NCBI GenBank assembly: GCA_026260175.1
Contig: JAKCWW010000057.1
Span: forward strand, 161,727 to 192,218
From: Reticulitermes lucifugus
Lineage: Eukaryota; Arthropoda; Insecta; Blattodea; Rhinotermitidae
Length of the DNA stretch: 30,492 bases
Direction: 5' to 3'
Part shown: positions 10,481-21,476 of the stretch, piece by piece
Layout: each line of letters opens with the position of its first letter
How positions within the stretch are numbered: position 1 is the first letter of the stretch
The notes under the pieces: model-generated
The model's input: the letters and a program-made list of their open reading frames with translations, nothing else
The model's database searches: none
What the model was told of the DNA's origin: nothing
Translations under genes and position numbers: made by a program

Positions 10481-10523
10481 CAATATATGAAGAGAGTTAT
10501 GATTGAGGGTTACTTTTTCTGTA

Positions 10524-11453
10524 TTTATATAAACTAGCATCTCCTAAAAACTTGGCTTGAAGATTCTTTAAATAGCTTTCTTGGTTCGTTTCGCGTAAAT
10601 GAGAGCCGTCAGTTCTGATATTAATTGCAAAGGGCAGTTCAATTTCGATCCAACAATTTAAGCCATCTTCCATCGTTCATCAATTCATCAAGCGAGATTG
10701 TTTGTTTTATGTGTGTGTTTTTGAAATGAGGGGTGGCTGTGGGTCTCTTTTTAATGGCGGAACAATGAAAACTTCCTGTTTGCTATGTAGGGTGGTATCA
10801 GTTTTGCATTTGTGACGAAAGAAGGAGAGAAAAAAGTAGGAGAGGACGAGACAGAGAGTTGGTTTATGCCATTAATATGAAGCAGCTATCATCGGGAAGC
10901 ACAGCATACAGTATGGCGTTCATATTACCCCTCCACCCATGTGCCGGAGGTAATGCTGACCACTGACTGGAGATGGCACTGCGATAGAACACGCAGAGCG
11001 CAGAAAATTGATGATCATGACGCCTTTGAGTCCACCTAAACTGAATGCGAATGAAACTGGGATGGCCAGACAGTGTAGCGTCGCGAGCAGCCATGCCAAT
11101 AATGGAAGAACTTTATCATGCGGTGCAGCCCTCATTCTAGGCAAAATGGAAGCACAATTACCTGCATCTTCATCCCACTTGCTGTGCTTGGGTAATGTTC
11201 AGTTTCAAAATTATTATAATTAACATTTGAGAGGTCAGAAACATACATGGTAATTAAGACTTTAAATATAGTTTCACTTTAATTTAAAATAAAACATCCA
11301 AATCTGCTGACATAGTAGAAAACAGAAATACATACATAGTTCCAGCTGAGGTACCTTGAGAGAAGAAAGCAACTGGACACCTTAGGCGTGTAGGTCCTTT
11401 GTTAATTTTCGGCCGGTGAAGAACCTACAGAAGGGGCAAACAAACTTACTCTG
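10524..11453. other. Non-coding stretch, nothing recognised
   Basis: Overlapping 71- to 76-codon ORFs on both strands (10864-11223) have no recognised content. No repeat structure is seen. Confidence 0.4.
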
Positions 11454-11621
11454 TGAAATCTGTGGCCTTCTGGGTTATTACGCTGCGTCGTGTGGTAATT
11501 GTTTACCGACGTTTCGGGACAACGTATCGNNNNNNNNNNNNNNNNNNNNNNNNNNNNNNNNNNNNNNNNNNNNNNNNNNCCACACGACGCCGCGTAATAA
11601 CCCAGAAGACCACAGATTTCA
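11454..11621. mobile_element. Inverted repeat interrupted by an assembly gap
   Basis: Left arm 11454-11495 and right arm 11580-11621 are 42-bp reverse complements with two mismatches (TGAAATCTGTGG, CTTCTGGGTTATTACGC, GTCGTGTGG). Between them lie TAATTGTTTACCGACGTTTCG and then 50 N. The minus strand of that segment reads CCGAAACGTCGGTAAAC, a GAAAC-type end like others in the window. The peptides RRVVIVYRRFGTTY and ITQKTTDFINIAAEASNQ, read on the plus strand at either side of the gap, recur in my memory of cockroach and termite predicted proteins and are repeat translations, not genes. Confidence 0.6.
11530..11579. other. Assembly gap, 50 N
   Basis: Fifty consecutive N, a round number typical of a scaffold placeholder. 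True length is unknown. Confidence 0.98.
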
Positions 11622-11734
11622 TCAACATCGCGGCGGAAGCCTCAAATCAAACCCTACTCTGTGCACGTCAAATGGAGAGGATAGCTAGCATACTGTATTC
11701 TCTACCGCTGTCCTTGTACAAGTGACTCGTTCCT

Positions 11735-11915
11735 ATCCCTCCTACCGGAAAAGGTCGACAGCCAAAAACTAACAAATGTGAGGATAATATTAAAATGTAT
11801 CTTAAACATAGGGTGGGAGGAGATGGACTGGGTTCATCTGGCTAAGAATAAGAACCAGTGTGAAGTCTTGGGGAAACGGTAATGAATATTAGAGGTGCAT
11901 ACCTGGAGAGGAATT
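11735..11915 (+). pseudogene. LINE 3' fragment, family 2, plus strand
   Basis: Frame pieces read CEDNIKMYLKHRVGGD, WEEMDWVHLAKNKNQCEVLG and TVMNIRG. They align with the family C-terminus (EDNIKMDLKE, GWEGVDWVHLA, DRDQW, NTVMNLR). At least two frameshifts separate the pieces. It is the third copy of this family in the window and the only one on the plus strand. Confidence 0.6.
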
Positions 11916-11990
11916 TATTGACCGTATGAGTGACTACCGGATTATGACGAAGGAATCTGCTCCGTCGACTTAGTTCACCGATCCGCTGCT

Positions 11991-12470
11991 AAATTCAGTT
12001 CATTTATTCTATAGTCTGTCTTACGACAGGCCCTGCATAGCCTCTTCCAAAGCGAGTTCTCCACAGAGTGTGATATAGTGCTTCCTCTTTCAATTTCCAG
12101 TTTCTTCTCTCTTCCTGAAATTCATTCAGTAGCTGCTTACGCCTTCTTCCTCATCTTCTCTTCATTTATATCCTTCCCTCTACCTTTTTTTTCAATAACG
12201 TGTTTTAGAAGGCTGTTACTACGCAAGATATAACCAATCCAGTTAGCCTGCCTTCTGTTTGCTGTATGATAATCCCCTCCTACTTGACTCTACGTAATAC
12301 TTCTTCATTTTGCACACGATTGGACCAACTGATCTTCTCCATCCTTCTCCAGCACCAAATTTTAAAACTTTCCAGGTATTTCTAATCTAATTTCCGAAGT
12401 GTCCAAGTATCAGCACCATGCAAAGCTATGCTCCGAATGTAGCAGTTTACTAGTTTAAGACACTTCTATC
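11991..12470 (-). pseudogene. LINE 3' fragment, family 1
   Basis: Minus-strand translation gives LKLVNCYIRSIALHGADTW, then YLESFKIWCWRRMEKISW, SNRVQNEEVLRRVK and, further on, AGPVVRQTIE before a stop. This is the region downstream of the reverse transcriptase palm in an RTE-like arthropod non-LTR element (WCWRRM, SWTDHVRNEEVL, GPVVRQT are its hallmarks). Stops and frameshifts break it. It is homologous to 13650-14417 (plus) and 27961-28343 (minus). The clade name is from memory and tentative. Confidence 0.7.
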
Positions 12471-13649
12471 TTCCCAGCCTGTTTCGTATAAACGGCGGAG
12501 AAAAGTCTCACAAAGAAATGCATGTAGGGATTACACCAGACTTTCATAATCTTGGAAACGTGTGGCTTTGTTCACACGTTTTATAGCACACATCACTAAC
12601 CGTTAACAAATTACAGCATCAGTCAGGAACTGAATCTTTATAAAAAAAGACACCAAATCTCTACAGGTTAATTCAGCTGACACACTCACACCTTTACTGT
12701 GCCATTACCATTGTTTGCCATATTTGCTACTCCTGTGTAACGAAAGAGCAAACCATATTGCGTTTGATCTCTACGTATAACACGTGACAAATGACTGCCA
12801 TGATGGACAATGTCCACGAAAATGAGGTGCTCCTAAACAGAATGGAGTCTATGACAATAGAATGAAAGCAAAGCAAAACTTTTTATAAGCTTCAGACACC
12901 AGAAGGACGTTAATTTCATGTGGCAAAAATCCCCTGGGGGTTGAATATAATGAGCATCCTCTTCATTTCGATACTCCCCACCCCAAAATTTCCAGTGCAG
13001 TTATTGTTGTCTACCCCTCGTCGCCGTCGCTTTTGTCACTGTCGTAACGTCAGGATACAATTACTAGACTTCACCAACAATGGGACCCTAGCTAGCCCTT
13101 GTGGACCTCCACTAACGCTCACTGCCGGATAAAGCTGTAAGCCAAAGAATGAAGCCACCTTGCATTGCCTAAACATAACAAAATTTTGATTACTTTGTTC
13201 AAAGAAGACATGAATATACGATGGTGCTTTTGATTAGCTAAAACAATTTTTAAAAAACGGGCGTTTTTCTCTGTAGAATGGTCAGAAGGCCTAAGTTTCG
13301 GGAAAATTTTGTCTCTCCTATACAAATCTACATGTTTTCTAGAAAGTGGTGTGTCTTTTCTGTAGAGCAATAAGGATACTCCATAGAAATTGATGTATGC
13401 CATCTGCACAGCACAGTAGGTTTAGCAGACATGGTATGTTTTGTGCCCATTTAAAAGAACGGTAGGTGTGTTTTCTACACATTGATGCATGTTGTTTCTA
13501 TAGAAGGGCAGAATGGTTTATAAGGAACTAGCATAAACATTGTTGATATTTGAGCACGAAATATGAATAATGCCCGCCTCTAACTACAATTTCCACACAT
13601 CGCTCTGAAGGGTTTGGAGACTTCAAAACAGGAGGGCAAGTACAGTAAT
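12471..13649. other. Non-coding stretch, nothing recognised
   Basis: ORFs of 70 and 96 codons (12920-13132 plus, 13119-13409 minus) have no recognised domain. No repeat or tRNA-like box is seen. Confidence 0.4.
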
Positions 13650-14417
13650 TCGCACTGTGAATATACAGAAGACATTATGCTACTGGCTATGGAACTAACG
13701 GTGCTACAAGACATGATAGGATAATCGAAGTTTGAAGACGCTATGGAAAGGAAATGAATGTAGGAAAAAAACTAAATTATTGACAATCTCAAGGCAGCCA
13801 CCCCCAGTACAGATTACGACATATCAAAAACAGCTGGAGAATTTGGAATACTTCAACTGTCTGGGTAGCCTGATAACGAATGATGCAAAATGCACATGTG
13901 AAATTAAATCCATAACTGTCATGGAAAAAGCGGCATTCAACAGGAAGAATAATCTTTTCACCAGCAAATTGGATTTAAATTCAAGGACGAAACTAGTGAA
14001 ACGCAAGATTTGGAGCATAGCTAAAACCTGTATACTTCGGAAAATAGAATAGAAATACCTTGAACCTTTTGAAATGTGGTGCTGGAAAAGGATGGGGATC
14101 AGCTGGACCGATTGTGTGAAAAATTAAGAATTATTACCTAGAGTTGAGAGAGCAAGGAACAAACACAATAAAACGAAGGAAGGCTAATTGGACTGGTCAC
14201 ATCTTGCTTAGAAACTGCCTTCTAAAACACGTCCTTTAAGGAAAGATAAAAGAAACGAGAATACGATGTAGAAGACCTAAGCAGCTACTGGATTATCTTA
14301 AGGAAAAGAGAAGGTACTGGAAGTTGAAAGAGGAAGCACTGGTTCTCACTTTCTGGAGAACTCGCTTTCAAAGTGTCAATGGACATGGTGTGAGAGATAC
14401 CTTCTAATGAATGAATC
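13650..14417 (+). pseudogene. LINE reverse transcriptase C-terminal fragment, family 1
   Basis: The longest LINE piece in the window. In one frame YTEDIMLLAMELTVLQDMI (from 13662) sits where the reverse transcriptase catalytic YADD box is expected; here it reads Y-T-E-D, so the first aspartate is glutamate and the enzyme would be damaged. After a frameshift near an A run, the plus frame to 14052 carries ISRQPPPVQ, LEYFNCLGSLITNDAKCTCE and KLDLNSRTKLVKRKIWSIA. A stop follows, then YLEPFEMWCWKRMGISW and TDCVKN in the same frame. The 3' end has ATGAATGA, like the short-repeat tails of RTE-type elements. The order YxDD, LGS, KLV, WCWxRM is typical of this family. Confidence 0.8.
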
Positions 14418-17330
14418 CTTCCTAAGGTCGAAGCTGTAATGAGTGTAGTGGAAATTCAATTTGTCAAAAAGAAAAAGAAATTGGGGAATAAGTTATATAC
14501 ACAGCGCAACAATTCTGAAGCTTTCACTCTCTTTACTCTAACGACAAAGGGAACAGACAATGAGTAGAGGAAACATGTACTGGATATGCAGTTTGGTTTT
14601 CAGCTTCCTCTACAACTTCGGCAGGAAAGACTTTCCTCCCCGACAAATATTTAAGAACTGACGCCTTAGTTACACCCAAGGTGAGCGCAGGAACGGAAAT
14701 GTCTTCGTGTATAATACGCTGGTTTTTCTGTATTTAACCAGAATTTTACTATGAACTACTACTACAAAGTTTGGTAAGCATCTCCCAAATCAAACCTGGT
14801 GTGTTATAACGTGATATTTACTGAGCTGTGTGTGGCATACCGTGCAATAAAACCCCTGAGAATTAGCAGCGGTTTTTGTATCGGCTAGGCCCACTCACTC
14901 AGAGTTTCACGACAGATTAATACTTCTTTGGGTGCACTCCGCTGTCTTACCCACTTCATTCACAACCTACCCGTTTGTCCGAATTATTCTCTGACGTCAT
15001 TTCCTTGTCGCCCTCCTTCTCCATCCTCTGAAATATAAACTTCTATTTAACTTTAAACAAAAGAAACATTACAATAAATTCCCCGTTAGTTCTTCGCTTC
15101 ACAATAAGCCCTTCATTAAGTATGATGCATCTGCCCTCAAAATTTCCTTTCACGTTTCCACCTCATTTGCAAGCAACAGGAACAATCCACCACAATCCAT
15201 ATATTCCTGACACACACACGGTATACGGGTAACGTATCCTGTTTGTCACCTCAGCACGTCCATCTAATCCTCAACCATACTCAAACAACACCAAATTGAA
15301 GTAAGCCGATTCACCAATTTTGTGAAAATCGACTTAGCGCTTCTCCAGCTGTTAATTGCGGAATCAGACGCATTTTGCCACTTTTCGTTGCGAACGCGCA
15401 TAAAAATCAGGCAATAAATGTGCTTTCGTTAGAATGTTACGTACTTTTGAGTAGCAGTAGAAGATTATGGTGAGGTATAACATTCTTCTTCATTCACATC
15501 AGTCTCTCACTCCGCGATGAGCATTTATCCAAACTCTACAGAACCAAACAATCGTGGACATGTATATATTTTTTTCCCTGAGACTCGTATTCCACAGCAT
15601 CTTCAACTCAATCTCCTCCATTATAATGTCGATGTAGAAGAGGGAGGGTACGTAGGTTCTCCCTCCATCCTAAGCGGAATCCCTCGGGTCCATGGAGCTA
15701 ATTAGCCGAGCTGCGCCTTGAAGCGAATGCAGGAGATAACGCAATGTTTTCATACGCACGGACAACGCTGACAACAAGTACAACAAGAGAGACTATCTGC
15801 CCCCACCCTTCCTTCATGACTCGGAATCCTAATCTATATTATGCCCCATTGTAAACCGGCCTTATTGCTAGCTGAAGGCATTTTATTATAAGGTAAATGA
15901 GAGCAACTACAAACCGTTATCAACATCTCATATCTTTTGCTCCAGTGCGGAGCCAATAGACGGATAACAATGAAATATTGAGGCAGTATGAATATTTTTG
16001 CTATACATCCTTCAATCGTTCGTGGTTAAATTATAGCTCGTTCTTTGTTCGAAATGCAGAAGTCAACGAGTATAATGTAAGTCATGTCTATCTATCAACA
16101 CGTTGGGTTACATCTCTGAAAAGATTCAATGTGGTTCAAGCAAAATGTATAATGCAAGCCCACACCAAGACTTAAATTTTGAAGCTTGATATTAATACAA
16201 ATATTTGAAAATTCAGGTCCCATCTTACAGTGAATGTTGCACATTTATTACGAACTCCAGCGGCTTAGTACGGCTTCTGGAAATAATGTTAATTTTGAGA
16301 ATTATGCAAAATCCAGAAATACACTCAGTGAACAGAATGTAAGGATTTATTAACACGGCAGCCGGCGGTAAGGCGCATGGTGGTGCACTTGCTCTATTTT
16401 GGGTCTTGACATAATTTAGTTTTTTATATCTGATAATTTATCAAATCAAACAAAAATTCTATAAAAACAAAATTAAATTTCGAACACAATTTCACTCTAA
16501 GGATGACTTACACAGTCGCTATCTTTAAACAGAAACTGCGGCCTTGTCGACTTTCCTGCACATGATCAGTACACAATCTAGTCACACTACATGTTGGTAA
16601 TGTGCACCACCCTGTACAAAATCCTGGCGGCCCTTGTGTTTGTAATATTTAAGTAGGTGGAACATGTTGTATGGTTATCACTGTACGTTAAAGGAGAGAC
16701 CGAAATTATACTGACGCGGACTGGTCCAGTATTATATTTCTTGTACAAATAGAACGTAACTACGTTCCTACAAAAACAAAGCGACTGCTCATAAAATAAA
16801 GTTGGTATGCGACATAAATTACGATACCCTCTGGTATCCTATCTTCTTCCATTTACTTTGTCTATATTGTATTTCTACTTCATTTTTTGTTTCTTTTAAC
16901 ACGAGACTAAAAGACGAAAGGGAGGAAATTCGCCTCCGCAAACCAGGAGAAGTGATACTGAATTCACTGACTTATATATTTAGTACACTTTTACAAACTC
17001 AGTCGGTGTGTCTAAGAACAGAGATCATGGTCAGCTACATGCGGAGGTTTACAAGGACGCTAGAAGCTATAACACTGACCACATCCACCCATACCATAAG
17101 CATGGTCTGTAATCAAACGAGCTTCATTGCCCTTTGTGCTCTGGACAAAGCATTCCCGAAGGAGTTCTAATACTTTTTCTGCTTTGTTCTGTTGCTTACA
17201 ACTTTGAGTAGTCCAGCCCAGTTTACGTACTCAAAGTACGTCAAGTGGAAAAATTCCTAACATGCAACAGACATTACCATTTCCAGATTCTCTGATCATG
17301 ATCCACTCGGTAGGTGTGATTCGAAAGTAA
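14418..17330. other. Long non-coding stretch without recognised repeats
   Basis: Nearly 3 kb with no supported ORF. The longest is a 122-codon plus-strand frame at 16802-17170 without known motifs. A 10-bp palindrome, GCTAATTAGC, sits at 15697-15706 in a patch of more complex sequence. Ten-base inverted repeats GGTGGTGCAC (16379-16388) and GTGCACCACC (16602-16611) lie 213 bp apart and might be ends of an unrecognised element. It could be intron, intergenic or old repeat. Confidence 0.4.
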
Positions 17331-17615
17331 GTAAATGCATGCATACATACGTACATCCATATACACGTACCTACACACGCACGCACAGACACACATATAC
17401 ACATACGTACGTACGTACGTACGTACGTACATACACACGTAAGTACGTAATACATTCATACACACACACATACGTACATACGTAAACACATACATACGTA
17501 CGTACATACATACATACATACATACATACATACATACATACATACATACATACNTACATACATACATACATACATACATACATACATACATACATACATA
17601 CATACATACATACAT
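17330..17615. repeat. Large compound TACA/TACG microsatellite
   Basis: Starts with mixed CATA/CACG units. A perfect self-complementary (TACG)n run lies at 17404-17430, and a long nearly pure (TACA)n tract lies at 17500-17615 with one undetermined base at 17554. Minus-strand frames read as long Tyr-Val-Cys-Met runs only because of the four-base repeat. Length is likely polymorphic and may be mis-assembled. Confidence 0.97.
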
Positions 17616-18112
17616 AACATTCGTCTGTCTTCATTTCGCGAACAGCAGTCCCCACACTGCGGAAGTGTTTCCGACCAAAATTTCTATGGAGGATTCTAGT
17701 TTTCTGGGATGCGACGCTATGTCTTTGGTTAAGCATTTTTCAACATTTAGAAGGAATGTGTCGCCTTCATCTTCGACGGTTCACACTCCATGAAAATCGA
17801 AATCTTCAACTACCGCCTTGAAAAGCTCAAAACGCGAAATTTCTAAGGTTTGTTCGAAGAACTTAGCAAATTGTTATTTAATCATTTATATATACCAACA
17901 TACGCACATAAAATTGTATGACACAATACGTTATCCACAAACATGAACCCTCCCACATGTTTCAGCGATAAATCCATTCTCAGCGAGACGTCAACAGAAA
18001 GGAATCTAACCGAATCTATTAAACGGCGAGTGGAACTGAGTCTGATTATTAAATGCTGCTGAGGCGGACCTATTTCTTTGGAATACAGTTGCTGTAGAAG
18101 TCTGTCACACAA
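17616..18112. other. Non-coding stretch with a weak hammerhead-like remnant
   Basis: An 81-codon minus-strand ORF (17882-18127) has no recognised domain. Within it, at 17951-17983 on the minus strand, CUGAGAA, U and then GAAACAUGUG resemble the motifs elsewhere, but stem II is only about 3 bp and the cleavage base is G. Confidence 0.35.
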
Positions 18113-18188
18113 CATGAGTCGAGTCAATTCGACACGAAATGAATCGTGTCAAGACGAGTCGAATCGCGTCGAATCAACTCGAGTGAAG
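18113..18188. repeat. TCGA-rich cryptic repeat with hairpin
   Basis: Repeated GAGTC, GTCGAATC and CTCGAG blocks form a short imperfect array. Inside it, GACACGA (18131-18137) and TCGTGTC (18144-18150) are perfect 7-bp arms around a 6-base loop. Confidence 0.7.
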
Positions 18189-20954
18189 CTGAAAGTCTGC
18201 CCCTGAGACATTCAAATCAGTCAAGATTAGGTTTGACTGAATTCTATTCGATCAGTGTGTCTGGAGCCTAAGAGCCTGTTAATCAGTAGGCCTAACCACT
18301 CTAATGGTCAGAAATCGTACTTTGCATTTATGCGTCTAAATACACAATCACTGCTACAGCAACTGTTTCAGTAACACTTTTCTAGTAACCCGCTGTACAT
18401 GTCAAGTACTGTATAAATGTGGTGCCAACCTGTTGGATGAGGTTCTGTATATTGCGATCAGCTTGAATGGCTCCGTCTAACCAAATATTGGTTAGAAGCT
18501 TGAAACGGCGTCGCTGCTAAAGTCGTGAGACATTTACCGCGTGGGGAGTTTTATAACGTGACTGAGATGAACGCTCATGACCACAGGCACTGCTACAAAT
18601 TGGGCTCAAGGTCAATCGTTTCAAGATCAAGAGCGGATGGAATACAGATGGAATACAGCAAACTATATTTTCGTGCAGCGGCTGTTTATGTGTTCACGTG
18701 TTGACGGAAGTCTGTTTACATGTTTTTTCAAAGGCTTATTTCTTCCGTATAGCTATACACCGCCGACTGACTGCAATGATAAAGGAAATTTTGTGTTAAT
18801 AAGTATAAAAGACCTTAAAAATATAGGCCTATTTTACTTCCAAAATTTTCACGTACAAAGCAGATCAGAGATGACTACTCAGTGAAAAGCGTTATGATTT
18901 CTACCTGTTACCTTACAACGTCTAGTATTATATGGACAATAGAGCCGGAAGGCAAAGCGACAAACAATAACCGCCTACAAATTTGGATCGAAAATTTCAT
19001 GATATATCAATGCTTGGAATAAATATATTTAAAGGGAAGATCATATTAAAATACAAGATGTGTTCATGAAGTCCGTATCTAATTTATTTAAATTATAGTA
19101 ACATCTGCGTTCTTTTACAAAACGCAATTGATAATGAAAGTACCAAAACGTGTTATGAAAACCTGGAGTCGAATGGAAAATTAGAGAACAGCTTGAGCGC
19201 AAATTGTTGACAAGACTTACTGGCAGATCAATCAGTCATCTGCACAACAGCAAAATAAATAGGGGCTTTGTCGGTATTCTGTACAGTCTTAAAATGTAGG
19301 CTTCACTACGTGAAATAAAATGAGAAGCAGCAAGAACCCGAAGCTGAATGTTGTGGTGACGGTAACGAAAATTTGTTTCCCTTGAGCTGTAATTTCTCCT
19401 GTAGACATGTGGCCAGTAACGCTCTAAATGTTTAACCTGGAGTTGCACAGTTCGAAACTGGACCGGCCTGTCGGTTATCCCGACTGACGTTGTACATACT
19501 TTCACTTATTCTCTCGAAGGAAATGCTGGAACAGTGAGTTTACATAGGCTAGTTCGTAACAGCTCCCTCCTCAGTCCTTACCCACTCACCAGTCATAATC
19601 TCCTTCCCGTCTCATTTAATGTAAAAATTCTGATATTTCAATAGCGTCGCGAAATCCTAAAAAATCAATCATTCAGGTGCGAATAATTTTTTTCTTTTAG
19701 CTGCGAATACTATACGGCACAATAAACATTTTGTACAACAAAATGTTTCACTGAGTTAAGCTGGTGCTTGCACTAAAGAATCACGGTATGGCAGGAGTTT
19801 ATGAACAGAAAAATTAGCTTACAACTGCCACTACATTGTGTTCCAGTAGCAAACAATGGCCGGGGGAATGAAGCCAGAACTTCTCTAAATATCAACTCGA
19901 AAACTGTATCACGAGAATCACAGCAATTAACACTTTTATTTGTGGATACTGAAATCAATGTTGCATGATGCGTTTACTGAGTAAGCACGAACAAACAATA
20001 AAGCAGAGGACGTGTTCTATCACCTAGTGCACTGGGGGTTTAGAGTGGATATAAGTTGTTAAACCCTTATGTGTAAACTCGTATAATGGCCGGTCATTTT
20101 ACACACATACAGAGACACATGCAAACACTAGCTGGAGGTGTGTCAGGACTTGGGCGAAACTATGCGCGCCATGTTGACACAGATAAACTGGCGCCACAAA
20201 ACAATTTCCTTCTCTTAATCATGTTGCATTCCTTGACGACGCAGCTGGAGAATGTGTCAGTCCCCGAGAACAACTGCAAGATAGAAGAGTTAAAGGCTTA
20301 AGCAGAGAAAAGCCGTCAGGAATTTTTTTTTTTCTGCGGACACGCGAGGCAATTTTTCGGCCGGTTGCGCGCCCCGGAGCCAGTTTGGCGCGACACACAG
20401 TGGATGTGTGACTGAATGTGCGAGATACGAGGAAATGAAATTCTGGAGATGGTAGAGATCTGACGGTCCAAAGGGTTTTAACAAACAGCTCCGGGGCATT
20501 ATGAAAATGCAGCGGCGATTTAACCCTTTGAATAGAGAATCGATTTTAATCTACACCAATTTACCTAACTATATGCATCAGTGCCCTTCGTAAGAAGCAG
20601 GCGGTCAATCAACTAGTCAACAAACTTCTCAAGACCGTCATGGAAAACAATTCATTACCGTGTTCTCAGCAGCCAAAACTGGGCCCAAATATGAATTCAT
20701 TTAACCCTTTGAAGTGCAGAGGTTACTTTAGTTACTGACAGGTTTAACGTTAAAAAATCATGTATTCTGCTGACAAAGTATTTCCATGCTTTGCTTTAAT
20801 TCAGAATAAAAGGGGATTATTTCCCTTTACAGCATTAACTGATTTGTTGTTATAATCGAGAAGGGATGTGTTTACTGCGCGGTAAGAAATGGATCTTCAA
20901 ATAGAGTTCAGGTTAATTTTCGTCTTTAGAGAGTTAATTAATTTTCTTTTAAAT
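18189..20954. other. Long non-coding stretch
   Basis: ORFs up to 102 codons (18577-18885) without recognised domains. Small palindromes lie at 18475-18493 (CTAACCAA/TTGGTTAG) and 19724-19748 (AAACATTTTG/CAAAATGTTT). A GC-rich patch rich in CG dinucleotides lies at about 20333-20395. No gene is called. Confidence 0.4.
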
Positions 20955-21033
20955 TATTAAATTAAGTTTCAGACCAACTGATGCACAACTAAAACCACTT
21001 TTATTGTAGTTTTATTATAATTGTTAAAATTAT

Positions 21034-21075
21034 ACTCTTACACGTATTTCGATCCTCGGATCATCGTCAGGGGGT
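21034..21075 (-). ncRNA. Hammerhead-ribozyme-like motif, left arm
   Basis: Minus strand: CUGACGA (21064-21070), extra U, stem II GAUC-CGAG-GAUC, GAAA (21047-21050), UACGUG, UA. Compared with the right-arm copy, the base after GAAA is U instead of C. Stem I is decayed: ACCCC faces AGAGU, giving only three of five pairs. Probably weaker or inactive. Confidence 0.5.
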
Positions 21076-21476
21076 TTTTTGCTGAAAGCTACTGTCACTT
21101 CAATCACATGATTTTAAATAGTCCAACAGCACATTAAAACTTGTATATTATAAGTTAAAATCTTGTTAAAAGTTTTTGTTAAAAGTTGTATAATAGTTGT
21201 AAAAGTATTGTAGACAGTGTTGATTGTGTGTAGAATCGTGGTATTATGGGCATATGATATGTGTGTCTTGTGGGGAACGAAGTGTACTATCTGTCGTCCG
21301 GTGAAAAGTACTATCTTCACTTCCACAATCAACACTGTCTACAATACTTTTACAACTATTATACAACTTTTAACAAAGACTTTTAACAAGATTTTAACTT
21401 ATAATATACAAGTTTCAATGTGCTGTTGGACTATTTAAAATCATGTGATTGAAGTGACAGTAGCTTTCAACAAAAA

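Larger units (their letters stand above)
9894..10523. mobile_element. Foldback element with hammerhead-like motifs in both arms
   Basis: Left arm 9894-10092 and right arm 10330-10523 are imperfect reverse complements of about 195 bp. Shared landmarks are CATAACTCTCTTC, TACATGTTTCGGCTC, GAGCCATCATCAG, TTTATGTTCGTGTTGAGATC and CATAGAAAATACA. The 237-bp spacer shows no ORF of note. Each arm carries a hammerhead-like core (9942-9990 minus, 10431-10480 plus) pointing outward. Inverted pseudo-LTR-like ends with hammerhead motifs are a known trait of Penelope-like elements, but no reverse transcriptase or GIY-YIG domain is present, so this would be a non-autonomous or solo-end remnant. Confidence 0.65.

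Noticed and set aside
11416..11725. Two overlapping 90-codon ORFs across the gap
   Set aside because: They run through 50 N and through repeat arms; the peptides are known to me as repeat translations.
16379..16611. Ten-base inverted repeats as MITE ends
   Set aside because: Similarity does not extend beyond 10 bp and no target duplication is visible.
17231..17736. Minus-strand ORFs with Tyr-Val-Cys-Met runs
   Set aside because: Translations of a four-base microsatellite, open in all frames because the repeat lacks stops.
17951..17990. Hammerhead-like minus-strand motif with GAAACAUGUG
   Set aside because: Core reads CUGAGAA, stem II has about three pairs and the cleavage base is G, which breaks the UH rule. 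Kept only as a possible fossil.
18577..18885. 102-codon plus-strand ORF as a gene
   Set aside because: No recognisable domain, no splice or promoter context, and length is within chance for AT-rich DNA of this size.
21114..21438. Pair of identical-ended 73-codon ORFs as a gene pair
   Set aside because: They are mirror images produced by the palindromic arms.
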